Below are positions 1-11,840 of a DNA stretch of 64,000 nt, piece after piece. Within the stretch, counting starts at the first letter, position 1. Each line of letters opens with the position of its first letter. Source of the DNA: Spiroplasma sp. SV19 (GTDB lineage Bacteria > Bacillota_I > Bacilli_A > Mycoplasmatales > Mycoplasmataceae); assembly GCF_030060925.1 (NCBI RefSeq), contig NZ_CP045455.1, positions 682,001 to 746,000 of the forward strand, written 5' to 3'. Made by a program: the position numbers and the translations under genes. The notes beneath the pieces are model-generated. The model was given only the letters and a program-made list of their open reading frames with translations, was not told the DNA's origin and searched no databases.

Positions 1-55
1 CTAAACTATTTTTACTTCTTGCTACAACACGTTCTTTAATCTCTTGTATGTTCAT
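1..55 (-). CDS. 5' end of an unidentified gene (partial)
   Basis: Reading leftwards from an ATG at 55, the frame is open to the window edge and gives about 18 residues starting MNIQEIKERVVARSKNSL. The upstream sequence GGAAGAGG before the ATG is a reasonable ribosome binding site. Too little is visible to name the product. It lies downstream of truA on the same strand, about 100 bases away. Confidence 0.5.
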   Translation of the reverse strand, partial: MNIQEIKERVVARSKNSL

Positions 56-157
56 TTATAACCTCTTCCTAAATAAATAAATTTGCAATCTACTAATATT
101 ATTATTTCATAAATTTAAAATTATTAAAATAAAAAGAAAGATAAAAATTATCTTTCT

Positions 158-904
158 CTAATACTTAATTTTTTTTAAACATAAACCATACGGCTTTGCA
201 CAATATTTTGTTGTTTGGCCAACTGGGGGATGTTTTAAATTATTTTGTAATTGTTCTAAACTAATTTTACCCCAGTAGCACGCTAAAATATTCTGTGTTA
301 GCATTCGAATTTGATAGCGAATGAACCCTTTTGCAATGAAATGGAACTCAATTTTTTTTGCTTTGTTCCGCTTAACATAAATTTTATTAATTGTGCGACA
401 AGTAGTAATTTCTTCACCTACTTTTACTCCTGAAAAATAAGCAAAGTTATGTTCACCAACAAACACTTGACTAATTTGCTGCAATTTTTTAATATTCAAC
501 AATTCATCAACTTTTAATTCATGCCGATGATTAAACAAATCATAAGCGTGATCATTAATCGTATAAACATACTCTTTTAATTTTGTTGTGCGCACACTAA
601 AGTTCTCAGCAACTACTTGATAACCTTTAATATTAATATTGATTGGCAAACTTTTACTAATTGTTTTAATAAAAAACGCCACGTTTCGTGGTTGAAAAGG
701 AATCTTAACTAAGACTTTTTGATCACAAGCATGAACACCAGCATCAGTTTTACTAGCTCCTAATGTTCAAATTGGTTGCTGGCAAATGTCAAAAAATGCT
801 TTTTCCAATTCACCTTGAATTGTTTTAGCATTTTTCTGTTTAACTCAACCACTATAATCATAACCATCGTATTCAAGTGTTAATAATAATGATAACATTA
901 TCAT
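158..904 (-). CDS. truA: tRNA pseudouridine synthase A
   Basis: Converts uridine to pseudouridine at tRNA positions 38-40. About 248 residues, the usual size for TruA. The N-terminus shows LEYDGYDYSGW and then GASKTDAGVHA, which contains the catalytic Asp of the TruA family, and the C-terminal half has the FIRYQIRM motif. Two in-frame ATGs lie at 904 and 898; the first overlaps the end of ecfT by seven bases, which suggests translational coupling. An in-frame UGA encodes the Trp of YSGW. Last gene of the ecfA1-ecfA2-ecfT-truA unit, an order also seen in Firmicutes. Confidence 0.93.
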
Positions 905-1863
905 CCTAAAACAAAATTATCAATATGAGGAATGCGAATTTGTAAAAATCCTGTTGGAATTTTACCAAATGTTCATCCATTTGTGCCTCAATATCAAACC
1001 TCGTAAAAAGTTTGATATTGTCCCATCGTAACTGATTGGGCAATAATAATACTTGCAATTCCAACCCCAAAAATAAATAATAAAATATCAGGAAAATGGA
1101 CACGATAATGACGATAGCGTGTTCTTTTAGCATGTGGGTCATAACCACGAGCATCCATTGCATAAGCTAAATCTTCTGCTTTTTGAAAAGCTGATACTAA
1201 TAATGGAATAATTAGAGCTGTTGTTGACTTAATTTTATCTTTAAAATGTCCATTCCGAAAATCTACCCCTCGCGAAGCTTGGGCCTTCATAATCCGTCCC
1301 GCCTCTTCGATTAATGTTGGAATCATACGCAATGCAATTGAAATAATTGTTGATAAAATATGAACAGGAAAACGAACTAATTTTAAAGGACTTAATAAAT
1401 CTTCTAATGCTAATGTTAAATCTAATGGTTGTGTTGTTGCTGTTAAAATTGTTGTAATTAAAATCATTAAATAAATCCGAGAAGCCATATATAACGCGTT
1501 AAAAACAGCTTTTTCAGAAAAGGCAAATCAACTCTTTCCCCCAGGTGCGGAAGGACCAGTTGCCGTTGCTTTTCCACCTCAATGTCAACCAATATAACCG
1601 TCAGTTACTAAAAAACAGTTAATTAATAATAAAACAACAAACATAAATAAGATTGGTTTTAATAACGATACTAACAAACGTGGTGGTAATTTTGCTAAAA
1701 AGAACAACGTAAAGATGGTTAACCCTAGAATTGCATAACCAGTAAATCCCGTTGAAAAAAAGATTGATACCATTAATGATAACAACATAAATAGTTTTAC
1801 CCGTGGATCCATCCGGTGGACAACGGAATTATAGGCAATATAACGTCCAAATGATAAGCGCAT
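898..1863 (-). CDS. ecfT: ECF transporter transmembrane subunit EcfT
   Basis: Membrane coupling subunit of an energy-coupling factor transporter for vitamins and other micronutrients; it links the two ATPases to separate substrate-binding S components. About 321 residues, somewhat longer than the usual 265. The N-terminus RYIAYNSVVHRMDPRVKLF is typical of EcfT, followed by hydrophobic segments. The coupling-helix motifs EAGRIMKAQASRG and YAMDARGYDP supply the Ala-Arg-Gly signatures that contact the ATPases. Several UGA Trp codons split it under the standard code. Lies 5 bases downstream of ecfA2. No S component is visible in the window. Confidence 0.93.
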
Positions 1864-1868
1864 CTTTT

Positions 1869-2786
1869 CTATCCCTTTCTTTTTTGTCCTTTACGTTGAA
1901 TAATTTCTTTTGCTAATTCATCAATATTACGAATATTAGCATCTGTTAAATCAAATCCTTTTTCTTTTAATTGATAAATTAAATTATAAATCTTTGGTGG
2001 TTCAATTAAAAGTGTTTGTAACAAATCTTTGTCTTTAAAAATTTCAAACGGAGTTCCAATCTTAATAATTTTCCCATCCTTTAAGGCAACAACTTCATCA
2101 GCAATTTCTAAAACATGATCCATATTATGAGTAACTAAAATAATTCGTTTATTTTGTTCTTGATTAATCCGATGGAATAACTTAATAAAATCTTCTTCTC
2201 CTTCAGGATCTAATCCGGCCGTTGGTTCATCTAAAATTAAAGTATTTCCTTCCATTGCTAAAATCCCAGCGATGGCAACTCTTCGTTTTTGCCCTCCCGA
2301 TAAATCAAACGGTGAACGTTCTAAATAGTTTAATGGTAAACCAACCATTGTTAAGTATTTCTTTGCATTTTCTCGCGCAACTTCTTTACTTTCTCCCAAA
2401 TGAACGGGACCAAACATAATATCTTTCTCAATTGTTTCTTCAAATAACTGGTATTCAGGAAACTGAAAGACTAAACCAATTGATTTTCGTAATTGCTTAA
2501 TATTTCTAATCCGTTTTTGCTTTGCTTTAATAATAAAACCATTTGCATCAACAACCCCCGTTGTTGGAATTAATAAACCATTAATATGCTGAATTAAAGT
2601 TGATTTTCCACTTCCCGTTGAGCCAATAATGGCCGTAATTTTCCCTGATTTAATAACTAAATTAATATCTTGTAATGACTTATATTCATATGGTGTTTTT
2701 GGTGCATAAACATAAGAGACATCCGTAAATGTAATATCAATGTTTTGTAAAGCCTCAACTTTAATTTTCTTTTTTACTTTTGACAT
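1869..2786 (-). CDS. ecfA2: ECF transporter ATP-binding protein EcfA2
   Basis: ATPase half of the ECF module; pairs with EcfA1 and drives EcfT. 305 residues. Walker [10 protein letters not shown] is at 55-63, the ABC signature LSGGQKRR at about 162-169, Walker B LILDEP at 183-188 and the H-loop Thr-His near 221. The Q-loop sequence [14 protein letters not shown] is characteristic of EcfA2. Its start overlaps the ecfA1 stop by 13 bases, so translation of the two is probably coupled. Confidence 0.95.
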   Translation of the reverse strand: MSKVKKKIKVEALQNIDITFTDVSYVYAPKTPYEYKSLQDINLVIKSGKITAIIGSTGSGKSTLIQHINGLLIPTTGVVDANGFIIKAKQKRIRNIKQLRKSIGLVFQFPEYQLFEETIEKDIMFGPVHLGESKEVARENAKKYLTMVGLPLNYLERSPFDLSGGQKRRVAIAGILAMEGNTLILDEPTAGLDPEGEEDFIKLFHRINQEQNKRIILVTHNMDHVLEIADEVVALKDGKIIKIGTPFEIFKDKDLLQTLLIEPPKIYNLIYQLKEKGFDLTDANIRNIDELAKEIIQRKGQKRKG

Positions 2787-3640
2787 ATTTCATCCACCAA
2801 CTCTCTAAGGTCTAGCGTATTTTTAACATTTAACCCGTGTAAACGTAAACTATCAATTACACGCGAAACAAAAGGCACATCTAAATGAATTGATTTTAAA
2901 AATTCCTCATCATACAAAATCTCATGTGGTTTACCACATTTAACCATCTGTCCTTTGTTCATTACAATAACTTTATCGGCATTTAAGATTTCATCCATAT
3001 CATGGGTAATGGAAATAATTGTTTTTTCACGCGATTCTTTTAAGTCAACCATAATTTGTTTAATTTCTTTACGACCCTTGGGATCTAACATACTTGTTGC
3101 TTCATCAAAAATAATAATATCTGGCGCTAACGCTAATGCTGAAGCAATCGCCACCCGCTGTTTTTGTCCTCCTGACAACATTAATGGTTCATGATCAAGA
3201 AAATTACTCATTCCTACTTTTGCCGCAGCTTTGTCAATAATTGCTTGCATATCTTTTTGAGCGATTTGACGATTTTCTAACCCAAAAGCAATATCATCAC
3301 GAACAGTTGACCCAATAAATTGATTATCTGGATTTTGAAAAACAATTCCCAAAAACTTACGAATTCCAGTCAAGGTTGATGAATGAATTTCATTTCCAAA
3401 AACTTCAACTTTTCCTTTTTGGGGACGTAAAACACCAATAATAATCTTACTAATTGTTGATTTGCCACTCCCATTATGACCAATAATCGTCACATATTCA
3501 CCATGTTTGACTTCAAAACTAACTCCATCCACGGCATTAGGATGATTTTCACGGTAGCGAAATTCAACATCAGTTAATTTTAATGAAATATCATTTAGTT
3601 TCTCTAATTTTGAATTTGTTTTTTTTACTTTTTTTGCCAT
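2774..3640 (-). CDS. ecfA1: ECF transporter ATP-binding protein EcfA1
   Basis: First gene of the ECF cassette. 288 residues, with Walker [10 protein letters not shown] at 54-62, Q-loop [14 protein letters not shown], signature LSGGQKQR at about 155-162 and Walker B IIIFDEAT at about 175-182. The Q-loop form NPDNQF is the one typical of EcfA1, which separates it from its neighbour. About 150 AT-rich bases separate it from the ftsK stop upstream, and I see no other gene there. Confidence 0.95.
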   Translation of the reverse strand: MAKKVKKTNSKLEKLNDISLKLTDVEFRYRENHPNAVDGVSFEVKHGEYVTIIGHNGSGKSTISKIIIGVLRPQKGKVEVFGNEIHSSTLTGIRKFLGIVFQNPDNQFIGSTVRDDIAFGLENRQIAQKDMQAIIDKAAAKVGMSNFLDHEPLMLSGGQKQRVAIASALALAPDIIIFDEATSMLDPKGRKEIKQIMVDLKESREKTIISITHDMDEILNADKVIVMNKGQMVKCGKPHEILYDEEFLKSIHLDVPFVSRVIDSLRLHGLNVKNTLDLRELVDEICQK

Positions 3641-3793
3641 CTCTTCTCATCCTTAATGTTAATATTACATAATAGTTTAATTATATATTAATATTTTTAA
3701 ATATTAATTGAAATTTTATCTTTCCAATTCCATATTTAATTATATATAAAAATTATAAATACACAATAAAAAAATTATTTTTCACAAAAGCAA

Positions 3794-6769
3794 TTACCAC
3801 TGTCCACCATTATTAAAGTCATTATCATCTAAATCAATGTTTTGAATATAAACATCACGTGGTTTAGCCCCATTTTGTGGCCCAATTACCCCATTGTCCT
3901 CTAAAGCATCAATTAACCGACTTGCTCGATTATAACCAATTGAAAATTTACGTTGAATTAATGATGTTGATGCCTTCTGGTTTAAGATTACAAAACGCTT
4001 AATTTCATTATACATGGGGTCAATGTCTTCTCCTTCATGTCCACCACCAGCATCATTAGAATTCTCCATATTTAAGAATTCTTCATCAAAATCAGGTTCT
4101 TGTTGCGCGTGACAAAATTCAACTAACCGTTGGATTTCATCATCTGAAATAAAGGCACCTTGAGCACGAGTTGGAATATTTTGCCCAGCTGGAGCATATA
4201 ACATATCACCATAACCAATTAATTTTTCAGCGCCTCCTTGGTCTAAAATTGTTCGCGAATCAATCGCAGAAGCAACTGAAAAAGAAATTCGCGATGGAAT
4301 ATTTGTTTTAATTACCCCCGTAATAACATCTGTTGACGGACGTTGGGTCGCAATCACCATATGAATCCCAGCTGCTCGGGCTAATTGAGTAATTCGCATA
4401 ATTGAGTCTTCAATATCTTTTCCCGCTGTCATCATTAAATCTGCTAATTCATCAATCACAACAACAATGTATGGTAAACGTTCCCTTGGTGGGACTTTGT
4501 TATTAAATGTTTCAATGTTTCTTACTCCACGTTCTGATAACATACTATAACGACGTTCCATTTCCGCAATAACTTTTTTTAAAGCCGCATTTGCAAATTT
4601 CGTATCAGAAATAACTGGTGCTAATAAATGAGGTAAATTATTATAAACCGCCAACTCAACTTGTTTTGGATCAATTAATAATAATTTAACTTCTGACGGT
4701 TTTGTTCGTAATAATAACGATGATAAAATAGTATTAATACATACTGATTTTCCACTTCCCGTTGACCCCGCAACTAATAAATGGGGCATTTTATCTAATT
4801 CAACAAAAATAATTTCTCCATTAACACTACGACCAATTCCCACTAACAATTTTTTATTTTGTTTTTCTAATGGAACACGTTCCATAATTTCACGTAAAGT
4901 CACTTTGTTACTAATTTCATTTGCAATTTCAATTCCAACTGCTGACTTCCCTTGAATTGGTGCTTCAATTCGAACATTCTGCGTTGCTAACGCATATTTT
5001 AAATCATTTTCTAAATTCATAATTTTATTAACTTTAACACCCGGTTGCATTTGAACTTCAAACTTAGTAATTGTTGGACCAATATTAACCCCTTGCACAC
5101 TAGCAGCGATATTAAACTGCTGAAAAACTTCATTAATTTTAACCGCTTTTTTCTGGGCAGAAATTTTATTACGGTCATTATTACGACGATTATCTTCTTT
5201 TGGACTTAACAAACCTAAGTTTGGTAATTTATAATGGGGATTGTTAAAACTACTACGACGCGATGTTGTCTGACTCAGTTTTTTATTAACTTCAATTGTT
5301 TTTGGTTTTGCCACACGACGTTGTTGTTGAGGAGGCATACTAAAAGTATTTCCACTCATTAATGGTGGTTCATAAGAGGGATAATACTCTGACTGATAAG
5401 AGTCTTGCTCATTAAAAATCGGTTGATTACCTTGACGATGATAAATCCCATCATCATTAAGCACAACGGGCTCATATTGTTCATAATCTTGTTGTCCTGA
5501 TGTATTAAAGTCTTCACCTTGAATCTGGTCATCATAAAATGAGGTTTGCTTAACACTACTTGGATTAAGGTTGCGATTAATTTTTCCAAACGGTGTAATA
5601 TTTGTTTCAGAATTTAATTTATCACGAGCAGCATCAATATTAACATCTTTCCCATAAGCAGAACTATAAACTGGAAGGTCCTCAATCTTCTTATTAAGAT
5701 AATTATTATTTTGACGATTACGTGGTTGAATATATTGGTCTGGGGTTGGCGGGGCGGCCTTTGGGACACGTGGTGATGGCATTGGATTATAATCATTAAA
5801 TTTATCCGGATGCATTCCTGACTGCATTACTTCTTGGTCATCAAAACGAACATAGTTTTGCTTATTTTTTTTCTTTCCAACAAAATCATCGGCAATTAAA
5901 TCATCAATCAACCGTTGATCATGTAAGGCTGTATAAGATGGCATTTGAATTGTAATATCTGATGCTTCTGTTGTATGCATTACTTGCCGAGCTGAAAACA
6001 ATTCCTCATCAGGAATATTAAATGATTGGTAAATATTCTGTTTTTGGCGACGATTAGCTGATAATCTTAGAACTCGTAACCCTTGTTGTTGACGCTGTGC
6101 TTTTGGCAAAAATACGCCCCAAACGGTTCCAGTTGCGACTCAACTGCCTCATAATAAAAAGGCTAATAAGCAAAAAATTAGTGATCCAAAAATTGTTGTA
6201 TAACTAAAAATTCCCGCCAAAAAATTACCAATAATTCCCCCACCAGCATATAAAGTAATTCAAGCTCCATTGAAACCAATAAAAGTAATTGGATGACTTG
6301 GATTAGAATTAAAAATCGAAGCGTCTTGTCAATGTTGTAAATAATTATTAATAACATCTAAAAAAACAGTCTTATTAAAAAAGGCAATTTGACCATTAGC
6401 ATATTGGTAAATCAATAATACACTGCTTACCAACCAACATGATAAAAGCACAAAAAGAATAATCATTCAGCATACACGACGTTTTAATTTAATCCGTACA
6501 CCAATAAAAATAGTTACCCCCAAGACTAAGCACACTAAATATAGTAAATACTTAAATCAACCAAAGGCAAAAGTAAATAAAATGTCATCTAAAAATTGCC
6601 CAATTAAAGTAATTCGGCCCACCGCAAGAATCGTAAAAAAAGTAACTAATAATGCGCCAATTACTCACCCGATTGAATCATTGCGACGTTGTTTTTTTTC
6701 AACTTTTAAGATTGCAGTGTTCTCATTATGATCATTTAAAAGGTGATCATCATAAGATTTCTTTTTCAT
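3794..6769 (-). CDS. ftsK: DNA translocase FtsK/SpoIIIE
   Basis: Septal DNA pump that clears chromosomes during division. About 991 residues. The N-terminal 220 residues hold several hydrophobic membrane segments rich in UGA Trp codons. A long Gln/Asn/Tyr/Pro-rich linker follows (about 220-520), and then the motor with Walker A GSTGSGKS near 666 and Walker B VVVIDELADLMM near 773. A C-terminal winged-helix gamma domain (QRKFSIGYNRASRLIDALEDNG begins near 930) would read KOPS-like sites. The ATG at 6769 follows a strong AGGAGG. A wall-less cell keeping a full-length FtsK with membrane and gamma domains is consistent with other spiroplasmas. Confidence 0.94.
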
Positions 6770-6871
6770 GGTGCAGCCCTCCTAAAATTCTAAATATTTA
6801 AGAATTACTTTAAATATGACCATACATTTAAAAGTTTTCAAATATTTATCTACTATAAATATATCATAAAA

Positions 6872-8539
6872 TTAAATTTCATTCACAATTGCTAAAATAA
6901 TTGGTGTTTTTCCTGTCTCTGTTTTAACAAATGAACTAATTGTTGATCTAATTTCATTTTTCACATCATTAACATCATACATTTCACCAGCAACAGCTTT
7001 TTTATAATGTTTTTCAATAATATCAATAATTACTTTTTGCATCTTACGGAAAATATCATTGTTTTCTTGAATATAAATTACACCTCGCATTTGCGTATCA
7101 ATTAAAGAAACCAATTCTTTCGTTTTACCATCAATTGAAACCCCAATAATAACAACACCATCCGTTGCCAATTGTTTTCGCTCATTTAAAACAACAGCAC
7201 CAATATCACCAACACCAATTCCATCAACATATAAATCTGCTGTTTTTACCTTACTTGTTGTTTTTGTATATTCCCCGTCAACAAATTCAACACCATCACC
7301 ATTATCAACAATAAAAATATGCTCTGGATCAATTCCAGCTTCAATCGCCGCAGTTTTTGCTTGAACAAAATCTTTATATAATCCCTTAACCGGAATAAAA
7401 TATTTTGGTTTAATAATTGAACTCATTAACTTAACATCTTCATAACTTGCCGTCATTGTTCAAACTTTTTTATCTGATAAAGCAATTGTTTTTGCAACAG
7501 TTCGTGCTAATTCATCTAAAACATTAGCATGGTTTAATTCACTTCCTGGATTTGGTGGAGTTGCTAAAATAATCATATCGCTTTCTTTAATATCTAAAAT
7601 ATCATCATTACCAGAAGCAATTTTAATTAAACGACTATATAAACGCTCACCACTACCAGTTACAATAATTAATGATTTTTCTTCTTTAACAGCTTCTTGT
7701 AAACCTTTCATATTAATTCCATTAAAATTTAATTTATTACTATCTGATAACACTTTTAATGATTCTAATAAAGTTTGACCATAAATCCCAACTGAAATAT
7801 TATTTTCTCGTACTAAATCAAAAAGCTCACTAATTTTATGCAAATCTTGGTCAAAACAAGCTAAAATAATCCGCCCCTCTGCTTCTTTCACTGCTCGTTC
7901 AATATAATTCTTAATTTTATGATTTGGTGCTGTATAATCGCGTCGTGATGCAGTTGAAGCTTCAGATAAAAATAATAACACCTTATTTTTAGTAATAATT
8001 TGATTTAAGTGTTGTAAATCAGTTGCAAAGTTTGGATCAGCTTTGGCATCAAAAATATAATCACCCGTATAAATAATTGTTCCATCTGGCGTATGCAATG
8101 CAAAACCAAAACTATTTGGCATATTTGTTGTTGTTGAAAAAGCTTCAACTTGACAAACTCCAAAATCAAGCACATCTTTTGCATTAATAATATTAAAACA
8201 TTCTTCTTTTCCACGTACTTTAAAACGTTGCAAATGGAATTTTAAAATATTACATGCTAAATCACTTCCATAAACTGGGACTGCTAATTCTTTTAACATA
8301 TAAGTTATTGCTTCTGAAGATTCATCAGATGGTTTTGTAATAAAAATCCCCTTAACTCGGGCACGATTTTCTTTTAAATAATCAAAATTTGAAATTACTA
8401 CATCAATTCCTAAAATTCCCCGTTCTGGATTTTTTGTTCCTGCATCAAAAATAAAAATATCTTGTTCTACTTCGATACAGTATAAATTCTTACCTCGCTC
8501 ATCTAGGCCACCAAGAGCGAAAAAACTAATTTTTGCCAT
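6872..8539 (-). CDS. rnjB: RNase J-family protein with degenerate active site
   Basis: 555 residues joined across one UGA Trp codon near 7458. The metallo-beta-lactamase/beta-CASP fold and the C-terminal RNase J domain are recognisable (YTGDYIFD, the KPKYFIPVKGLYK block, VDGIGVGDIG). The zinc ligands are missing. Where active RNase J has HGHEDH this protein has KPSDES near residues 70-75; the SGHGG block reads TMTASYED, and the IHGEYR His is Lys. It is therefore probably a catalytically weak or dead partner subunit, like Bacillus RNase J2 but more eroded. An active paralogue would be expected elsewhere in the genome. Confidence 0.85.
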
Positions 8540-8685
8540 AAATTAAAATCTACTTCTTTCTATTCTTTCTTTATTTAGTACACATTTACATTTCATTATT
8601 TAAATGTTTTTTTACATTGTTTTTTTAAATTAAATAAATGTAATCTTAATTATTATACATTAGTATTAAAAAAATACATAAATAA

Positions 8686-8714
8686 TTAAAAAAATATCTT
8701 ATTACTATTATAAT
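8686..8714 (+). promoter_or_regulatory. candidate promoter for coaD-SDR
   Basis: A perfect TATAAT at 8709-8714 lies 17 bases after a weak -35 (TTAAAA, 8686-8691), in the 218-base divergent gap between the RNase J gene and coaD. The remainder of this gap is AT-rich with no other recognisable element. Confidence 0.45.
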
Positions 8715-8757
8715 AGCACATTTTTTCAGTTAAAATAATAAAAGCATTAAAAAGGAT

Positions 8758-9192
8758 GTGAAAATAACATTGAAAGCAATATTTCCGGGTAGTTTTGACC
8801 CTATTCACGATGGGCATCTTAATATTATTAAAAAGGCCAGTGTTCTTTTTTCAAAATTATATGTTGTTGTGACCAATAACTTAGAAAAAACAGGACAAAC
8901 AGACATTAACATTCGAGCAGCAAAAGTTATTGCGCTATGTCAAAAAATTAATCCCGACATTGAAGTTGTTATTAATGATCAAATGTTAACTAGTGATTTT
9001 GCAAGAAAATTAGAAGTTAACTATATTATTCGCGGATTACGTAATAATAATGATTTAAAATATGAAATGGAATTAGCCTTTGCTAATAAAAAATTGAACG
9101 AAAACCTTGAAACAATCTTTTTTGTTGCTGATTATGGCTTAACTGAAATTTCTTCTACCTTTTTAAAACAAATTGAACAACTAAAAAAATAA
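8758..9192 (+). CDS. coaD: phosphopantetheine adenylyltransferase
   Basis: Penultimate step of coenzyme A synthesis: 4'-phosphopantetheine plus ATP gives dephospho-CoA. Contains PGSFDPIHDGHL, the nucleotidyltransferase (T/H)xGH region, and the C-terminal ISSTFLK motif. The start is unsure. GTG at 8758 follows AAGGA by only two bases, while TTG at 8770 gives MKAIFPGSFDP, the usual CoaD N-terminus (about 140 residues), but sits 14 bases from AAGGA. First gene of a short plus-strand pair. Confidence 0.9.
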   Translation: MKITLKAIFPGSFDPIHDGHLNIIKKASVLFSKLYVVVTNNLEKTGQTDINIRAAKVIALCQKINPDIEVVINDQMLTSDFARKLEVNYIIRGLRNNNDLKYEMELAFANKKLNENLETIFFVADYGLTEISSTFLKQIEQLKK

Positions 9193-9211
9193 TAATAAAG
9201 GAGATACTAAA

Positions 9212-10000
9212 ATGAAATTAAATAACATTAAAAATGTCTTTATTTCAGGGGCAAGCAAGGGAATTGGCTTTGAATTAACAAAACAATACTTAACAAATCA
9301 TATTAATGTTTTTTGTGTAGCACGAAATACAACTCCAATTGCATCATGAGCAAAAGAACAAAACCTAACAACTTATTTACAAACATTTAATTGTGATTTA
9401 ACCCAAATTGCAACAAACAGAAATTTAATTTCTGAACTTAACAAAATTGATTTTGATATTATGATCAACAATGCTGGTGTTAGTGTTTTTGGAATGTTTG
9501 ATACAACTAATATTGATGATGAACTAAACTTAATTGATTTAAATATTAAAAGTTTACAATTTATGACTAAATACTTTTATTTAAAATATCATAAAACTAC
9601 CACTGAAAAAAGAATTATAAATCTAGCTTCGACCGCTGCCTTTCAACCAGGACCATTACACGCTACTTATTTTGCCTCAAAGAGCTATGTTTTAAATTTT
9701 AGTTGTGCTATAAATTTTGAACTACAGCAACAAAAGGCTAAATTAAAAGTTATTACATTATGTCCGGGTCCAATTGCAACTGATTTTTGAACTACCGCCA
9801 ACTATCAAAGCAAAAAACTGCCCCCTGGCAGTATGAGTGTTACTAAATTTACTAAAATTGCTTTTAAAAAAATTAATCAGACAAAAAAAGACATTGTCTT
9901 AATCGGTAATAAAAATAAAGTTAATGCTTTTTTAGCACGACATTTACCACGCAAAATAATTTTAAAACAAGTTTATAAAATACAAAAAGCTGGTTTATAA
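9212..10000 (+). CDS. short-chain dehydrogenase/reductase
   Basis: 262 residues. An N-terminal Rossmann cofactor motif SGASKGIG (variant of TGxxxGIG), NNAG near 85, catalytic Ser in NLASTA, and YFASK (the YxxxK pair) define a classical SDR using NAD(P)H. The C-terminal stretch after PGPIATDFW is basic, as in membrane-associated SDRs of the DltE/YqjQ type. Substrate unknown. The ATG at 9212 has AAAGGAG nine bases upstream. Lies 19 bases after coaD, so probably co-transcribed with it. Confidence 0.88.
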
Positions 10001-10020
10001 TTTAAAAACAACTTTAAAAA

Positions 10021-10053
10021 ATAAAAAAATATTGAATTTCAATATTTTTTTAT
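10021..10053. terminator. bidirectional terminator between the SDR gene and pgi
   Basis: A near-perfect inverted repeat with 16-base arms (ATAAAAAAATATTGAA and its complement) around one central base. The A and T runs supply a U tract on either strand. Lies between the convergent SDR gene and pgi. Confidence 0.75.
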
Positions 10054-10057
10054 TTTG

Positions 10058-11341
10058 TTATTTCGAATCTTTTCCTAGCAAATCAAACATATTTTTTTTA
10101 TAGATTTCAACACCAGGTTGATCAAACGGATTTATTTTTAATAAATAAGCTGACATTGCACAAGCTTTCATAAATCAATATGATAAATAACCAAACATTT
10201 TGTCATCCATTGACTCAAATTCCAAAATAATATTAGGAACATGTCCCACTTTGGTGTGAGCGGCAATAACACCTTGGATTGCAATTGTATTGACCTCATG
10301 CAATGTTTTTCCTGCTAGATAGTTTAAACCGTCAAGATCTTGCTCTGCTTTGGTTAAAGTAAGATCTAATTGTGGTTTTTTAATTTCAATAACTGTTTCA
10401 AATAAGATGTTTTTAGTTCCTTCTTGAATAAATTGACCAAGAGAATGTAAATCTGTTGAAAAAATACATGATAAAGGTAGTAATCCTTTTGAATCTTTTC
10501 CTTCTGATTCTCCGAATAATTGTTTCCATCATTCAGTAATCATCTGCATTTGTAGCTCATAACTTACGAGCATTTCAGCTTTATATTTTTTTTCGTGATA
10601 CAAAATATAACGCCCAACAGCATATTTATAGGCATGATTAGTTAAATCATCAATTAAAGTGTCTTGGTAAGCTTGTTGTGCTCCCTTCAAAACATTATCA
10701 ATGTCAATGCCACTTACGAGCATTGCAAAAACTCCAACCGGAGTTAAAACCGAATACCTTCCTCCAATATCATCAGGAATGACAAAGGTTTGATATCCTG
10801 CTTCATCAGCTAATGTTTTTAACGCACCTTTGTGCTTATCAGTAATGGCAACAATTAATTTTGCCGCTTTTAAAAACCCTTCTTTTTTTTCCAAAAGCTC
10901 CTTACACAGACGAAATGCAATCGCTGGTTCTGTTGTTGTTCCTGATTTAGAAACAACACAAATTCCAAATTTCTTATTTTGAAGATATTGTAAAACTTGT
11001 GCTGTATAAGTTGAAGACATTGTATTTCCAAGATAAATTACTTGAACTTTTTGTTGACTATATAACCCATTAATCATTTCAATGGCAGCACGAGCACCAA
11101 GATAACTCCCACCAATTCCAATTACTAATAAAACATCAATTTCACTAGCTAATTGTTTTGCTGTTTGTTTCATTGTCGCAAGTTCTGCCTGATCATAAGT
11201 ATTTGGTCAATCAACTCAACCTAAAAAATCACTTCCTAGGCCAGTTTTATCATGAATCATATGGTGAATATCTTTAACTTGTCCTAAATACTTTTCGAAA
11301 ACAGCTTCACTTAATGCATTAGTAAAATTTACTTTGATCAT
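10058..11341 (-). CDS. pgi: glucose-6-phosphate isomerase
   Basis: Interconverts glucose-6-phosphate and fructose-6-phosphate in glycolysis. 427 residues, the size of Firmicute [17 protein letters not shown] near 75-88 is part of the sugar-phosphate site, [15 protein letters not shown] the phosphate-binding block, and [14 protein letters not shown] the family signature. Several UGA Trp codons occur, including WVDWPNTY. The start ATG at 11341 has a weak upstream AAGCAGG. Confidence 0.95.
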
Positions 11342-11400
11342 TTGAATAATATTGCCTGCTTTCTATCTAAAAATCCCTTTGTTTATAAAATATAAACGTT

Positions 11401-11739
11401 TTATTTACTTGTTAATGAAGTAACTTTTTCGCGCAAAGGTTGAAAACCTGCTCCTGTTTCTTGAATTTGACTATTGTTCTTTTTCAACAATTCAGGTCGA
11501 CAGTTTTTGTAACTTAATTTAACTTGTTTTTTAACTGGGTCAAAATCAAGTACTTCTACTTCAACATTGTCCCCAACATTAACAAATTCTTTAATATCTC
11601 TTACAAAGAAATCAGAAAATTCACTAATGTGGATTAATCCTGCAGCGTTTTTAAGCTCACAAAAAGCACCAAATGGTGTAATGTTTGTTATTTTAGCAAT
11701 AACTTTACTTCCTTTATCATACATAATAATTAATCGCAT
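11401..11739 (-). CDS. S1-domain RNA-binding protein (YugI/GSP13-like)
   Basis: 112 residues. A single S1 domain spans about 7-75: GSKVIAKITNITPFGAFCEL, GLIHISEFSDFFV, VGDNVEVEVLDFD, KKQVKLSYK. Small stand-alone S1 proteins such as Bacillus YugI bind ribosomes or RNA. The start is uncertain: AAAGGGG touches the first ATG, whereas a second in-frame ATG at 11724 lies 15 bases after it and begins directly before the domain (MYDKGSKV). Confidence 0.85.
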   Translation of the reverse strand: MRLIIMYDKGSKVIAKITNITPFGAFCELKNAAGLIHISEFSDFFVRDIKEFVNVGDNVEVEVLDFDPVKKQVKLSYKNCRPELLKKNNSQIQETGAGFQPLREKVTSLTSK

Positions 11740-11840
11740 CCCCTTTCTAAAACTGTATCAATTATACCGCTATAACTATGAAAATCATTTTCTAAATCAG
11801 AAAATATTTTTTGACTTTATAGAAAAAGGATTATATTACA

